Assembly (NCBI RefSeq): GCF_003254395.2
Contig: NC_037641.1
Span: forward strand, 6,997,001-7,061,000
DNA: 64,000 nt
Reading direction: 5' to 3'
Source of the DNA: Apis mellifera
Lineage: Eukaryota > Arthropoda > Insecta > Hymenoptera > Apidae
A program made the translations under genes and the position numbers. The stretch's first letter is position 1; every line of letters begins with the position of its first letter. Below, one piece after another: positions 1 through 13,749 of this stretch. The notes under the pieces are model-generated. The model saw only the letters and a program-made list of their open reading frames with translations, made no database searches and was not told the DNA's origin.

Positions 1-730
1 GGATGGAGTGAGGCCAGGTGAGAGAAACACGGGCCGAGGGAGAAAGAGGAGAGTGGCGGTAAGGTCGAATAATTGGTGGACGTTCGGATGGAGGAGGAGG
101 AGGAGGAGGAGGAGAAGGAGAAGGAGAAGGACGAGAGATCGATCGTTGAAGATTTTAGATGGGTCGGAGCATTGGATTTGAAAACGGAAGAGATTTTTGA
201 TCGTGGTAGAGTATTATTTGGAGGATGGAAAAGGAAGGGGGTGGGTTCGAAGTTTACACAGTAGGCGAGGGGCTTGTCGAGGTAAGAAGTTTCTTGTCGA
301 AGTAAAGTATGTGGAAAGTTTTAGGTAGTAGAAGAAAAGAAGGATGGATCGGAGTCGTTCTCTCTAATAGGAAGGAAGAGAGATTAGAAAAAAAAAAAGA
401 TGGATGAAAGAGAATAATTGAGGAGAAAGAAAGAGTCAAGCGATCAAAGAAGTATCAAGAGCCTGAAAAGAAGAAGAAAACCAGCAAGCTAAAATAAAAA
501 AAAAATCTACGTAACATCTTTTCGTAAAACTCAAAAAATTATTCGGAACGAGAAAAAAAAATCTACGTCGCGATGGAAGAAATTTTGAAAAAAAAAAAGA
601 AAGAAAGAAAGAAAGAAAGAAAAAATTAATTCAAATAAAAGCAACGAGAAAAAAAAACGAGGAGAGAGGAAAAAAAACAGGGTCAAAGAAGACGTGGTCG
701 AATCGAGGGGAGAAACGTGGGTAAAGAAGA
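1..730. repeat. Purine-rich low-complexity stretch
   Basis: The plus strand is dominated by A and G over the first 730 bases. It includes a 42-base uninterrupted purine run of GGA and GAA triplets (90-131) and an AAAG microsatellite (598-621). Open frames here, such as one with a run of glutamates, are low-complexity artefacts. At 13-24 the sequence ggccaggtgaga resembles a splice donor, so an exon could end at the left edge, but nothing else supports this. Confidence 0.75.
598..621. repeat. (AAAG)n microsatellite
   Basis: Six perfect tetranucleotide units inside the purine-rich left end. Confidence 0.88.
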
Positions 731-3700
731 GAGAGCACGCTAATGGGGCCGACAAAGAGGGAAGCGCGCAGGAGAGGCAAGCGAGAGGCTCGTCAGTATC
801 GTGGTTTCCGTGGAACTGAACGGAACCGAATGGGACGCCGCATACGTCGAAACGACACCAGACGACCGGTACCGAAGTTTCACGAGGGGGGTCCAGCCGG
901 TTTTTCGTGTTCAGTTCGTGTGCCGCGTTCGGCCCGTGCGTCGTTCCTTCTTTCGTTCACGCGATCCTCCTTTCGGCCAGGTATACGCGCTGGGAATCAC
1001 GGATATTCCTTTCATTAGATTTGCATGGATCCTCGCTTTTAATAATACGGGATGAAAATTGGCGGCGGTATTGTTGGTATACACGCGACCAAGTATCGAG
1101 CATGAATTGGATGAGAAATTGGATCGAATTGAATTTCCGTGAAAACGCTCGAATCTCGAATTCTTCCTCGTTCTTTTTGATCCTATAACAACAATTAATG
1201 AATTAGTTTTGGTTTGGTATATTAGGTTAGATTTCGTTCTTTTTTATTGGTGGTGTTAACAGATATGATCGTGGAACTTGTTATCTTGCCGAAGTATGTT
1301 TTACGTTTGGATTTTAGATTCATAATTTCTGTTAGGATGAGAACACTGAGAAAAGGAAAATTAAAATATTATTTGCTTCTTACAGTTTTGTTGTGTCTTA
1401 TTTGAAAAATTTTTTTTTCAAAAAAAAAAAAAAAGAGTTATAGATAGAGTTTAGATTTTAAAATTATTTTTTGACGAGTTACTTATTTATTTATTTATTT
1501 CTTTTTGTAATTATTATACACTTTTTCAATTTTGCGAAACAGTGGTACTGCGTATGAAAAGTGTAATGGAATTGGGGAGGGAGAAAGAGAATGCATGGAA
1601 TGCAGACACGTGGTTCGAAGACGTTTAAAAATTGTTTCTTTAGAGATAACATCAAGCAGAGATACAATTTTAATATTTCGCCATTACTATTACTACAAAA
1701 TTATTTTCTCAAATTTTCTCCAATCGAATCGATCAATTTCATCGATATTTCAAAATATATTATATAAATCGACAAGAGATAAATACTCTATTCGTTTTAC
1801 ATCTTTCTAAAAATTTTTGTTTTACTTTTTTCCTTTTTTTCTTTTTTATTTAAACGTTACACAGTTTTTATTTTTTTTCCATCAATTTATGCAAGATATC
1901 GTCTCATTTATTTCATTCGATCGGTAATCGAGACGTGATCAAGAGGCAAAATAAAATTAGAAAAAGAAAAAAAAAAAAACTAGGCAAAGGAAAGGCGGCT
2001 TATCTGGCTTTGCGGTTTGATTTAACGTTAAACAGGAAACGTTAAAGAGCTTTAGAGCCGCGGCAGGAAAACTTCTGGAACTCTATCGCGGAATCGTTAT
2101 TGTCGTTCGTCATGCACTATAAACGACCTCGCCATTGCGGCCGGCTTTTTGCGCAGCCGTATGATAATTGCGCTGATTGTGGGCCGATCGTGATACACGC
2201 CTCGCAATTCATTTAATCCAATCAGGAACAATCCAGTTTTGCGTAATTTTTAATTCGATTTCACCGATATACCGCCGTGTATGCCGCCGGTTGAATAATT
2301 GGACAATTTTTATTATTTTATTATGAAAAATTAATTGTTCCGGCGACCAAGTAGAATTGGATTATGATTTAATTTCAGATAATTTTAACTTGAACTGTGG
2401 CGGTTGGATAATTTTTATTTTATAATGGGAGAAAAGAAATTATTGATCTCGCGAGATTAATTATTTATTAATTTCTATTAATAATTGTTCGATTTAAAAA
2501 AAAATCGTATTAAATTATTCAGAATAGTTATATTATAATTTTTAATTGGACGAAGAGTAATTAATTTATCGTGGAGAACAATCCAATTGTAATGTGTTGA
2601 AAGATTTCTCAAATGAATTTTTATTAAACGAATAAATAATACGTATAAATTATAAAATGATTGCAGATTAATTTCTAGATTAGATATCATAAATTTTTAT
2701 AATTACACGATACACATATAATTTTGTTAACAAATCAAACGTTATTTCGTATCGAATATATTTTTACAAATTTTATTTCCTTGGAACGGATGAGATAATT
2801 TAATTTGGTGAGAAAAAAAGAGTATATTTTTAACCCATTCCGTGCTAAATAAAAATAAATATTAATATTTAAACGTGTTATTTCAACCGGAACTTATACA
2901 TATTTTTCAACTATATTACTCTTTACCGTGCATTTAATGTTAATCGATTCCATGTTTAACGAATTATTTGTTATTCCTGTACCAGATAAAAATCAATCCC
3001 GTGAAATCTTAGATCAGAATCGATTCATTCGATTTTCAATTCGTGATCGATTCGATCCTTAGCGATTAAATTGATTCACGTTTTGCAAATCTCTTATAAA
3101 ATCTCGATCACCAAAAAATACTGTCCACTGAATTTTTCTATCTATAACAAATCGAATTTTACACTAAAAAAAAAAAAAAAACAGAAAAAAAATTATATCT
3201 TTTCTTTCTCCACAGAATAATTCTATAATTATTCTAATAATATTCTATAAATATTCTAATAACCTTAATATCCACATAATCCAATGATATAATTAATCAT
3301 TCGAATCCTCACTCCCCTTTGACACAAGAAGATGGCAAAATTCTACATTTTTTTTTTCATTATCTCTCCGTGAAATTACTTCTCTATTACCATAAGCAAA
3401 ATCATGGATAAATCATTCCACGTTAATATCCGAAACACCAACTCAATCCAAGTTACCTTTATCAACTCGAGCTAAGAGTTGTATCTCTCCACGACTGCAA
3501 GAACTATATTGCAGCCAAGAAGGCTACACTTTAGTCTAATTGCAGAAAGATTGATATCGAGGAAAGTGAACGTACAGTAAATGAACGTAGTTTCGGTACA
3601 ACAAATAAATTACTTAACGGTTTCCGCTACGATAACGAGATCTTAGGAAGCGACGAGTTTGCCCAGAAGAAGCACGCGGTATAACGCGCGAGAGCACGTG

Positions 3701-3817
3701 TCCCGAGAGCCCGAGGAGGTGAAACGAGAATAAAGAGAAAGGGAAATCGAACTCTTATTGGAGGAGGGCCGAAAACGTGGAGGAAAACGAGGAGAAGGAA
3801 GATCAAGGGCATCGGCA
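731..3817. other. No gene seen; CpG-rich and AT-rich patches
   Basis: A CpG-rich patch at 740-1000 is open in all three forward frames, which points to composition and not coding. The rest is AT-rich with T and A runs, apart from the GC-richer island at about 1990-2300. No RNA gene or exon is recognised before the microRNA hairpin. Confidence 0.6.
2100..2235. promoter_or_regulatory. Candidate conserved non-coding element
   Basis: A compact GC-richer island in AT-rich DNA, with no open frame of note. It contains ccattgcggccggctttttg at 2132-2151, whose close relative occurs at 30737-30756, and tataaacgac at about 2119, which recurs at about 43133. Function as an enhancer-like element is inferred from composition and motif sharing only. 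Confidence 0.3.
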
Positions 3818-3900
3818 AGGTTCTGGCGGGTCTTGGCACTGGAAGAATTCACAGATGTGCAGTGTATAATCGTGGATCTTGCAATGCCATCACTTGCTGG
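3818..3900 (+). ncRNA. mir-263b: microRNA precursor mir-263b (miR-263/183/96 family)
   Basis: The 5' arm at 3832-3854 reads cttggcactggaagaattca followed by cag. This is the miR-263b-type mature sequence, with the family seed TTGGCAC at positions 2-8. The 3' arm at about 3871-3891 (cgtggatcttgcaatgccat, then c) pairs back: TGGCA, TG, AAGA and CAC of the 5' arm face complementary bases, leaving a loop of about 16 bases (near 3855-3870). Weaker pairing continues outward to about 3818 and 3900. Known of the family: the 5' arm is the dominant product, and in flies miR-263a/b protect mechanosensory bristle cells from apoptosis. The hairpin sits alone, about 35 kb upstream of the first coding exon and on the same strand. 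No other known insect microRNA was seen nearby. A 103-codon frame that runs across it is judged spurious. The identity rests on recalled mature sequences and on hand folding. Confidence 0.9.
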
Positions 3901-6900
3901 ATACCGACTCAACGTGGGCATTGGCAATTGGTTTTTTCGATTAATAACAAGGGATTCTGATTTTCTTTTTCAAATCGCGAATATTAACAATGAAATGGAA
4001 TATTGTAAAGAGAATTTTATAAAATCGTTAATAATCAAAATCATAATAATATTACAATACATTTGGTAATTAATTAGAAATTGAATTTGAGGAATCCTTT
4101 GATCAACAATTTTTCAATGCTCTTGGAAATTATTTTTTTTTCTTTCGAGGTGAAATGTTAGCGAAAGAGAAAGATTCGTTATAGAAAGTAGAAATGATAT
4201 TAAAAAAGAATAAAGGTTGAATTTTTTTGACAAAGATATATAAAACATTGTAAAGTAGAATGATTAATGTGCCGTTCAATCCCAAGCTTTATAACATGAA
4301 TTTAGAAGATCAAGTTACTACAATAAAGGCAGATTGCAAATAAAATTTAATTTCTAATCTTTCTTTTCATTTATCAAAATTTTACTACGTAATGAAACAT
4401 TCATTCAGTCACTTTCTTATAGAATTTTTTATTATTACTTACTTACCACGAATAGTACAATTGATATACAGTATACTCTTACAAATCTCTACGATTTCGA
4501 TTCCATCCCATCAACGCGAAAGAAAATCGAAAGAAAACATCGCAGGTTGGATACTTTCTCGGTGGAGTATAGCAAAAAAAAAAAAAAAGGAAAAAAAGAG
4601 CATTCAGACATCTTCATTCCTCCTCACGACTCCTAATGATCTTAACGACCGTGTCAATCACGAGAGCAGCAGTATCTCTTGCGACACGTGAATACAGGTA
4701 GCTAGGTGGTCTCTGTTCGTCGAGTATCGATCGAACGAGGAATATATCGAGGAGGATATCGTTAACTGGAGAACTGTTCGAGCGTGGTGTTCGCTTTAAT
4801 CGGTGAAAGTAGATTCACCGGGGAAGATTCACCGCGGCTATGCACTCACGCTTGCACCGTGGAGCGTGTCGTTCCTGTTGTCGATCGGAGATTAACTACA
4901 TCTTCGTTCACCGTTGCAAATGCGACGCTCGAGAATCCTCTTCCTCAGCGACGATTTGCTTCGTTTACTTTCGAACAAAAACTGTTTTGCATTTACACGC
5001 GTTGATGGGGCAACGTATTTCGTTACCTCGGATCGAAGATATGAAATAAAAGGGGGGAGGGTAACAAATTGTTTTCTATCTCTAATTGTAGATTAAACGT
5101 AGATTGTACGTTGGATTTTTGTGAAATAAACGGATTTTCCTATAATTTAGATTTCTTTGTTGTAATGCAATTATTTTTATTTTGAAAAATCTTTATTATT
5201 ATTCAGTTTGATAAATCCACGATTGAATGCTTGTTGTCCTATGTTATTTGAAATAATAGATTTTCTTTTCCTAGAAATTAGTAAGTGAATGAAGAATCGG
5301 ATGGAAAAAGAAAATTGAGAGTCGATAAGAGGGAATTAGAAAAATCGGCAAAAAAAAAAAAAATTGTGAAGTGTTAATGAAAGAAGGAAGTTTACGATAC
5401 TTTCTAAAACGTCAATGATCTATAAATTGCATGCACCTACTTATTAGCTTTCTCAAACTCGTAAGGGTTATTATATTCACGATCTAAACTTGACTCATTT
5501 AATGATTTGTATCTAGTATTGTACTACGAATAGTTGCCAGGTTAAAGTATGTAAAGAAAATAGTGACGTTAATTACCGCCGTATGATTAGATTAGATTTA
5601 CGATTGGGATAAATTATGGGAATAATATTTGATTAATCGTACCAGCCCTGTAATTTATCATTTCGCAATTTGATCGTAATTTTTTTCGTTTTAGACACGA
5701 ATTGGAATTATTCTTTAACAAATTATATTTTGCAGGATCAACGGATGATCAACGCAATTAAAACAATGATAAATTGTCAGATACGACACACAAAAAAAAG
5801 AAATGAAATATTAACAAAATAAAATCAAATGTACGCGACGAATGATAAAAATAAAAAAAGAATATTAACACACTTGATCAAGATCTTGTTGCATTCCCTT
5901 CCATCCTCCATCCTTTTCTTTTCTGAATTTTTACTTCCTTGAATGACAGGATATTGTATTTATAAAAAGACTTGTCTACTTTTAATCCCTCTACTTTCTT
6001 TCCTGAATTTAAACTTCATAGATTTAAACTTTCTTCTTTTTTCTAAAAAAAAAAAAAAAAAAGAAAATACAATTAATAAGATACGACGATTTCCTATTCG
6101 AGCGGCTCAAGGAATAATAATTCGAGAGACGACTTGGGCTAATGCACGGCTAATGTAGTGAAAAGGAAACGACCCGCACACCTTGGAACGTGCTGCGTAG
6201 AGCTTCATTATGCATAGAGGCGTCCACATTTTCTCTGAGACGCGCACCTGCCTCAGATAAGGAGCCCCTATCGCGACAGGTTGCAAATGCGGGGGCTATC
6301 CGGTGAAATTAACGCTTGTTTTTTTGCCTCGGCCTTACCATTTCGGATTAAACGCCATGCGACTGTTGAGAGAGGCGTCGAGGCGGCGATAAGCCAAGGA
6401 GGCACCTGCGATTTTTTCTCGCCATTCCGGCGAATTTTCTCTTCTTCCTTCCTTCCTTTCGCGCGGCATTAATTAAGCAACGAAGGAATAGGAAACATAA
6501 TTTCCTCGATGCATTCTGATACAAACGATCGTTACCTTTGTTAAAATATATTTTTTTTAAGTAGAATCGAAATGGATGGGGTTGCTAAAACGGGGAAAAG
6601 GCGAAATTCAAAGGTGTTTCACAATGATGGAACGATTCTTTTACCTGATGAAATTGAAGAAATTTATAATTGCAATTCGTTTCTTCGCAGTTGTATAACT
6701 TCGTGGTTGCTCTTATGATAATTTTCGGACGTGAAAGCGATGATTGTTAAAAATTTTTAAAAATTCCAGGCTTGAAAACACGGAGTATCATCTGAACGAG
6801 TGTATAATTTCTAACTCCGCGTTACATCATTCCGCGAATTAATAAAATTAAAAGTTTTCTTCTTGATCATACATATATACCTGTCTATTCTCTCGTTTCT

Positions 6901-7002
6901 CAATACTACCGTGCTGAAAATACGAGTTACGAAGAAAGGAAAGTCTCAATGATATAATCCTATTAAAGAACAATGAAAAATATTGCAAATTTTTAGTTCT
7001 CT
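3901..7002. other. No gene seen
   Basis: AT-rich DNA with A runs (for example 4567-4586, 5350-5361 and 6046-6062). Moderately GC-rich patches lie at 4680-4990 and 6160-6470; the second contains a gcacctgcctcag-like string. Open frames in these patches overlap one another and carry no domain signature. Confidence 0.6.
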
Positions 7003-7625
7003 ATCTACACATATACCTCATAAATACACTCAAAAATGAGTACTAAAAAGAACGTAACCTTCCAAGAATCATCTCTTCATCTTCTTTCAACTTACAAAAA
7101 CGATTAAATCATCATCGACAAATCTAAAGGAAATCATTTCTTCAACGATTTTATCGAATCGAAAGAATTTTCCAACTTCGAAGAAATAAGATTCAACCAC
7201 GAAAAACCACCCTCTCCTACATATATACCTCATAAATACACTCAAAAATGAGTACTTAAAAAAGAACGTAACCTTCCAAGAATCATCTCTTCATCTTCTT
7301 TCAACTTACGATTAAATCATCATCGACAAATTTAAAAGAAATCATTTCTTCAACGATTTTATCGAATCGAAAGAATTTTCCAACTTCGAAGAAATAAGAT
7401 TCAACCACGAAAAACCACCCTCTCCTACATATATACCTCATAAATACACTCAAAAATGAGTACTAAAAAGAACGTAACCTTGCAAGAATCATCTCTTCAT
7501 CTTCTTTCAACTTACAAAAACGATTAAATCATCATCGACAAATTTAAAAGAAATCATTTCTTCAACGATTTTATCGAATCGAAAGAATTTTCCAACTTCG
7601 AAGAAAAAAGATTCAACCACCCTCT
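7003..7625. repeat. Tandem repeat, ~210-bp unit, three copies
   Basis: Three head-to-tail copies start near 7003, 7217 and 7425; the shared string atatacctca begins at 7011, 7223 and 7431. Copies one and three share most bases. Copy two lacks six bases in the acaaaaacg segment and gains two A bases after gtact. Each copy includes the small inverted repeat actcaaaaatgagt. Homogeneity suggests recent duplication. No open frame persists across units. Confidence 0.93.
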
Positions 7626-8110
7626 CCCTCCCTCTCCTCCTTAATTCGAAGGTGGCGAGCAAAGAACTGCAAACTGGAAATTACAGGTATCGCAAGAAAT
7701 GCCGGTGCATGCCGCGATACCGGCGTGGCACGGTAGCATCGACGATGAAATCGGAAGTCGGGTGCCGTGCCGGGCTATTTATCGACCCCGTTGCCATGCC
7801 AGCCCCGCGTGTACACAAGACCACCACCCGCCACCATTATGGATCACGCTCGGCCCAGACCTATCGCTGCACGCCACCACCTGCGTTTCCTCTGTGCGTC
7901 GCCTACGTGCGTGCACCCACGAAATTACGCGGCCAACGTTATGCACGGCCGTGATCTATCGATCGATATACGCCCCCACGAGAAACACCCTCGCGATGCG
8001 CCATCAAACGGTCACGCCACCCCCATCCCTCCTCCGAGATCCGATTTTTCTTTCCCTCTTCGGGAGGGTCCCGCTTCCGGAACTCCGGCTCTCTGTACAG
8101 GAGATTTCCT
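7626..8110. other. CpG-rich patch without recognisable gene
   Basis: C-rich and CpG-rich sequence. Three overlapping plus-strand frames of 100-166 codons are all open here because GC-rich DNA has few stops. Their products are rich in H, P and R and show no domain. The patch may be regulatory DNA or a promoter, but no start site can be fixed by eye. Confidence 0.45.
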
Positions 8111-8116
8111 CAGGGT

Positions 8117-8135
8117 GAGAGAGAGAGAGAGAGAG
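8117..8135. repeat. (GA)n microsatellite
   Basis: About nine GA units at the 3' edge of a CpG-rich patch. Confidence 0.9.
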
Positions 8136-10876
8136 GGAAAGAGGAAGTGGTTGAATTTTTATTGGATGATCAAATTTTTCCAGATATTTCGATCGAATTT
8201 AAAGAGCAATTTATCAGATTACTTTTATTTTTTTGGTTTTATAAATTTTGATTTTCGAAACGAATGATGTTCATTTTGTTTTGAAAAGGAGAAATTTATT
8301 TCTCTGAGCTTGTTTTATGGAAAGGAGCAAGTGGAGACGTTTAATCAGGAAACAACAATAAGAGAGGAAAAGAAAAGTATTGTTGATCGCGACGCGCAAG
8401 GAGCAAACCTGTTTCCGTGTGCTGTCGTAATCTATCATTTCGCATGGACGTTGATACGAATCTGTGCTTTAAAAGAGGGGACGAATTGAGATCGAGTTTA
8501 AACGCATTTCTTATCTAGTATCTTAAAGAATTACTATTTAAACCTGCTAATTATTCAAAAATCGTTGGTTAACGTTATCTAAAAAATAATTTTCCCAATC
8601 TAGAATCAACAGAGACACCGTCCATTCTGTGATTCTGTTAATTGACCCGCTACTCTATAATTTTTATCGATACCATCGTTGAATGGAAAGGAAAGCTTCT
8701 AAACTTTTTTTCCCCGATCGATCGTTTCTTTCAGATACGATCCTCTCGCGCTTGCCAATTTTCCCTTATAAAGATAATAAAACGTCGCATGAAAAATTTA
8801 TCGATTTCCTTCATTATTCCGACGAAGATTTAGCAGAAAGAATAGCAATTTGAAATGCGATTGAAGATAACAATTGCCGGAAGTATAAGAAAAGTTTAAA
8901 TATATTTCGTTGGGACGAAATATATACTTTGGATCTTTTGCCAAATTGCCGAACGATCAGACACGAACGACGTATTGAAAATTACGAGCAATGGTGAAGC
9001 ATGAAGTATCATAACGAGAAGGAGGAAATAAAGAAAAGTTATCGAAAAGACTCGACGTCGTATAAAAATTCGTATTTTATTGTACAAGTATTACGATCCA
9101 ATGTAAGCAAAGAACATGGCTATCTATGGCTATGCATTTTTTAATTCGCGTACGGATATAGGAAGTGACGTCAGTGACTATAGACATTATCTTCTAATAT
9201 TGGCGCCATCGCAATCTCCATTCGTTTCTTGCATTATCCGAGAACGTGAAATTACGCAATTACTACTATGAGAATTCATTTCTATTATCCAAAAAAAAAA
9301 TTTCCCAATTTAATCCTTCATAATATTAATTCATTAATATTAATTCATGTAATCATGATTCATCAAACTTATTCGCTCCAAGAAAGCTTACAAAATTCTC
9401 TTTTAAAATTAAAATTTTAATTTTTCATCTCGTAAATAAACACAATATTAATTCCTCTCCAATACTTCCTTTACTCGATCTTCATTCCACGCGAAAATCC
9501 TCCTAAAGATTCAACGAATTCTCCATAAATCTCACCATAATTCAATTATATGTCTTTCTCATCGAAAGGATCGACAGAAGAGAGAAGAGTTGCAAATCTG
9601 TTCAACGAACGAAATGCCCCCCATGAAAGAATGAGGAGAGAGAGAGAGAAAGGGCGAATTCGAAACGAGCCGCAATGCAGTTTCAGCCAGGGTTACGCGA
9701 GCCAGGGTTCGGTCCCGGAAGTAGGAAGTGACGTTGCCTCTTATATTCGCGATCTATCGGCGCGTTCACTTTTAATTTCCAAGTCGTATTCGCCGGGTGG
9801 GTGAACGCGATGCGCGAGGCGCAGGGGGGGAGGGGGCCAGGGAACACTGGGCTCTATTCAAAGATCCGAGCGGATCGTCGGTCGCCCCATTGTGGAATTG
9901 CCTTTCATGCGGTTCCTCTGAGCACAATGAGTCGGGGAACGAATCGGTTTCGCAAAGTGAAGAGGGGAGGGGGGAAAAATAATAATAATAAAAAAAAAAG
10001 GAAAACAAAAAAAAGGGATTAAGAACCGCAAAAAGCACGGCTCACGTGAGACGGATGAAGTTGGATGGACTGGTAAGGAAGTATTGCGGCTCTTTTCAAT
10101 CTTGATTTGATCCTCCGTGTGATTCGATCTTGATCGAATTTCAATGAATGGAATATTTTTGAGGAAGAATATGAGCTTGTCGAATATTTACAATTTTACA
10201 GATTTACTTTTGATTGATTAAGTAAGTTCTTTTGTAAGTAATTTTGTTCTTTCAGGGAATGGTTGATGTCCTGAGAAATTTTTTTAGAAGATCTTCAATC
10301 AGATATTTTGGCTACAGCGGTTCAAATTATTTGGAAAAATTAATTAGAGATAGATTACTTGGTATAATCTTGTAAAGTTTGAATCTTTTTTTTTCATCGA
10401 AATGCTAAAATTCTAACTTGGAGAAATTTTGAATTTTCTTTTAATCGAGCGGATTAATTTATATTCATAGACTATTGATCTAACAAGTTTCCGGATATAA
10501 ATTCCGGAATAATACTCGTCTCCTTCACATTTCTCACTGTCCTTCATTCCCCGTAATCATCAATTTTTCACACCGAATTAATCGAATTCCTCCTCGTATA
10601 AAGAAACATTATCAATCAACAAGTCTTTCTCTTTCTCCCCTCCCAACGAGTTAATTTATTTATCGTCAGTGCTCGAGTTAATTTTAAACGAAATCGTCCA
10701 GCTTGTCAAATTGTCAAATAAGACGACATGGCTCGCATGGTGGACCAAATTACCAACACATTTCTCGTCCTCGAATCGATCGTTTCGTTCAGCCAACGAT
10801 ATTTTTAACTGTTTCGTGACTGTCCTTAACCTCCTCCCACGGACAACACCGTCTCTATCTGTTGGTTCGTGTAATG

Positions 10877-10900
10877 TTTTTTTTTTTTTTTTTTTTTTTT
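10877..10900. repeat. 24-base T run
   Basis: A single uninterrupted run of 24 T bases. It could be a slippage-prone homopolymer or a remnant of an old retroposed poly(A) tail in reverse orientation. No retroposon body is recognised beside it. Confidence 0.9.
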
Positions 10901-12595
10901 GATAAATACCTATGAATTACACCAGTTATTTCATCCTGTAATTTGTCGCATTTTTTTTCGCTGTAATTTGTCGCTTTGAGATCTGATCAGGAAGGGTTCT
11001 TGGAAATTTTTATCTGAGGATCGATGGATGGAGAGCGCAAATTATTGCAATCGTTAAGAAAATATTTTAAAAATGTATACATACATGTATATATATTATT
11101 TTTTAGCAATAATAATAGTGTAACACGAAGAAAAATTTTGACTCATCATCTGTTAGAGTTATTATAATAAATCTTGTTTCGAATTTGAAACAATGATGAT
11201 TTTTATTCAATGGAATTAGAACGAGAAGAATTGTGAGAAAATGGAAATTTCTGTCTTATCCGTTGACAATATTTGCCTCTAATAAGATATCTATCTCAAA
11301 AATCCATGGAACAAAATAAAATTAAAAAAAAAATGTTTTGAAGTGAAATTTTCTCGAAGAGTCGATAGCGAATCTTCGTGTCAATTCATAATCAACACCA
11401 ATCGAGTTGTTAATGAAATTTTCGTGCGTTTTGATATAAATTTCAACGAAGATTTTTCATCTCACGAATCGTGAATTTCTTTGCGACTTTTGGTATATAG
11501 TTATAGAGAAGTATATATTTAGTATATTACGCCGTGATATTAATATACGTCGTATTAGGTGTACAGCATAATCCTGCGAGCAAACACGCGATGCACGCGA
11601 ACGTCATTTCCCGCATAAATTTTTCGTGCTCAGATGAGATGCGAGATAGAGGCGTGGGTCGCTTGGGTAAACTAGGGGTCGGGACTATTTGTCGAGTTTT
11701 CTTTTTCTATTTGAACGTCTGTGCGACTGGATTCGTTTTTCATTTTATTTATTATTACATTTCGAATATTGGAAAATATATGAATTTCGTTTCTAATTAT
11801 ATCGAGAATATAATAATCGTTTTCGATAGTTTTCGATTTTGGAAAATGGAGAAATATTCGAATGAATTTTCATGGAAATTTAAAATAAAATGATAACACA
11901 AGATGGATTAAATTTTATATAACACGAGTCTCGTTTACGTATATAATTTCTTTCCTCTTCCACAATTTCCACGTTATCGTATCGTGGTCACGTACAAATT
12001 AATCGTTACGTAATTCAGAGATAAGTGTAAAAATAATTACCCACGATTAAACGATTAATTTTTAAAGCGAGAAGAAAGTAACGTATAAATAAATAATCTT
12101 TGAAACGGAAATAAATTTGTATCCAGAAGAAGAAAAGAATAAACGACGAATGCAGATTTTAATTAACGACAATATTATTAATCAGAAAATAACAACGAGG
12201 TGTTTTTCACAGAAGAAAATAATCAGTCTCGATTTCCGCTTTACAAAGAGAGAAAGAAAGAAAGAAAAAAAAAATAATCTACTCCATGAAATCTACCATG
12301 CATCTCTAACAATATTTAAAAAAAAAAAAAAAAACAACAATTATTTCCACGAAGCAGAAACGCTTAAAAACTTCTTCTTCATAAAGAAGAAATTATAGCA
12401 TTCTACGAAATCTCCTGTTCATTTCCACTGACATTACTCGGTAAGGCAACAATTAACACAGAACGAAGTTATCTAACTCCTAAAAAGCAATTACCATCGA
12501 GCATAACTCTTATCTTGAACACTTTCGAGCGTATTGCGTTACGGTACGTCGACTTGTTTACAATGTCTCGCTGGTGTACCAGGTGTAAATTTTTC

Positions 12596-12654
12596 GAAAA
12601 AGAAAAAAAAAAAAAGGAAAGGAAAGGAAAGAAAAAAAGAGAGGAAAAAAAAGA
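12596..12654. repeat. 59-base polypurine tract
   Basis: Only A and G over 59 bases, with a GGAAA-type sub-repeat in the middle. Confidence 0.9.
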
Positions 12655-13698
12655 TATAACACACGAGAGAGAACTAGAATCGAGACTAGAAATGTGACGC
12701 AGGGGACCGTCTGTACAAAGGCAGGTGGGTCCATAATTTCGTTTCCACCTGATGCTCCCCTGCTTCCGTCTCATGCCACGCCAACCGTAAATTTACGATT
12801 CTGTCTGGGGCTTGACTGATTGCTCGAAATGTCCATTCGATAGTCTCCCCACCAATTAAAAGTAATCGTTGCTATATTATTCTTGACCCTGGTTTGTCAA
12901 TCGTGGTTGAACTGTATAAAAAGGGTTCGCAGGATGTCCCTTAAGAAAAAGAATTTTAATTGCACACGGATTGTTTCACGGTAGTTTGAAGAACTTAATG
13001 TTCGATGATCGTGCGTAAACAACATCAAACGTGTAATTATTCTTTTTTTTTTAAGCTTGCTTCGACATCGTATTCATTATCTTGAAGTTTTCCTTCTTAA
13101 AGAATTTTAAAAAACCTTTTTATCTCGATTGTTCAATACCAAGCGATATATTATAATTTTAATATCACGTGAAATTTATGCCGCGGTAAAAAATATTTTA
13201 CTATTTTTTTTTTATTACATTATCGATTTAAAGTCACGCTAAACTATTAATACCTTGTGCAAACTATATTAACATAAAAATCCTTTCACAAAAAAAAAAG
13301 AAATGTTAAACCACCAAGGAAATTCCAAATTTTATTGCTTTAAAAATTATTGTTAGAAAATTCCAAATTATATTCTTTCCAATCTCAACGAAATTATTAT
13401 TTCGATTATTCGCAATCATTCATCATTCGCACAGAAAAAAAATACGAAACCGCTGGAAAGTTTCAAATTACGCCCATTTCCAATTTTCTAATCGCGCATT
13501 CAACGAAATTACTGCTCAACCTTGCGTCACTCGACACCGACACGAAAAGTTATTCGAAGTTCCACGCGCGCGTTTTCCGTTCGCTCGCGTTCGCCGGAAA
13601 TGTTTCGGATTTCGTGCCTTCGGACGTGCTCCAGGAATTATTAATCACCCTCTGCCGTGCATTACGTACATCGCGGGCACCATTGTTCGATCGGCGGC

Positions 13699-13749
13699 GG
13701 GGAAAAAGAAAAAGAAAAGAAAGGGGAAGAGGAGAGGAGAAGAAGAAGA
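13699..13749. repeat. 51-base polypurine tract
   Basis: An uninterrupted A/G run inside a CpG-rich patch, moving from AAAAG-type to GAGGA-type words. It is followed closely by a (GA)n run at 13752-13762. Confidence 0.85.

Noticed and set aside
3758..4069. 103-codon plus-strand frame across the microRNA
   Set aside because: It overlaps the mir-263b hairpin, whose conservation explains the non-random sequence; its ends fall in low-complexity and AT-rich DNA.
7652..8267. Overlapping frames of 100-166 codons in the CpG-rich patch
   Set aside because: All three forward frames are open at once, and the products are biased to H, P and R with no domains; this is a composition effect.
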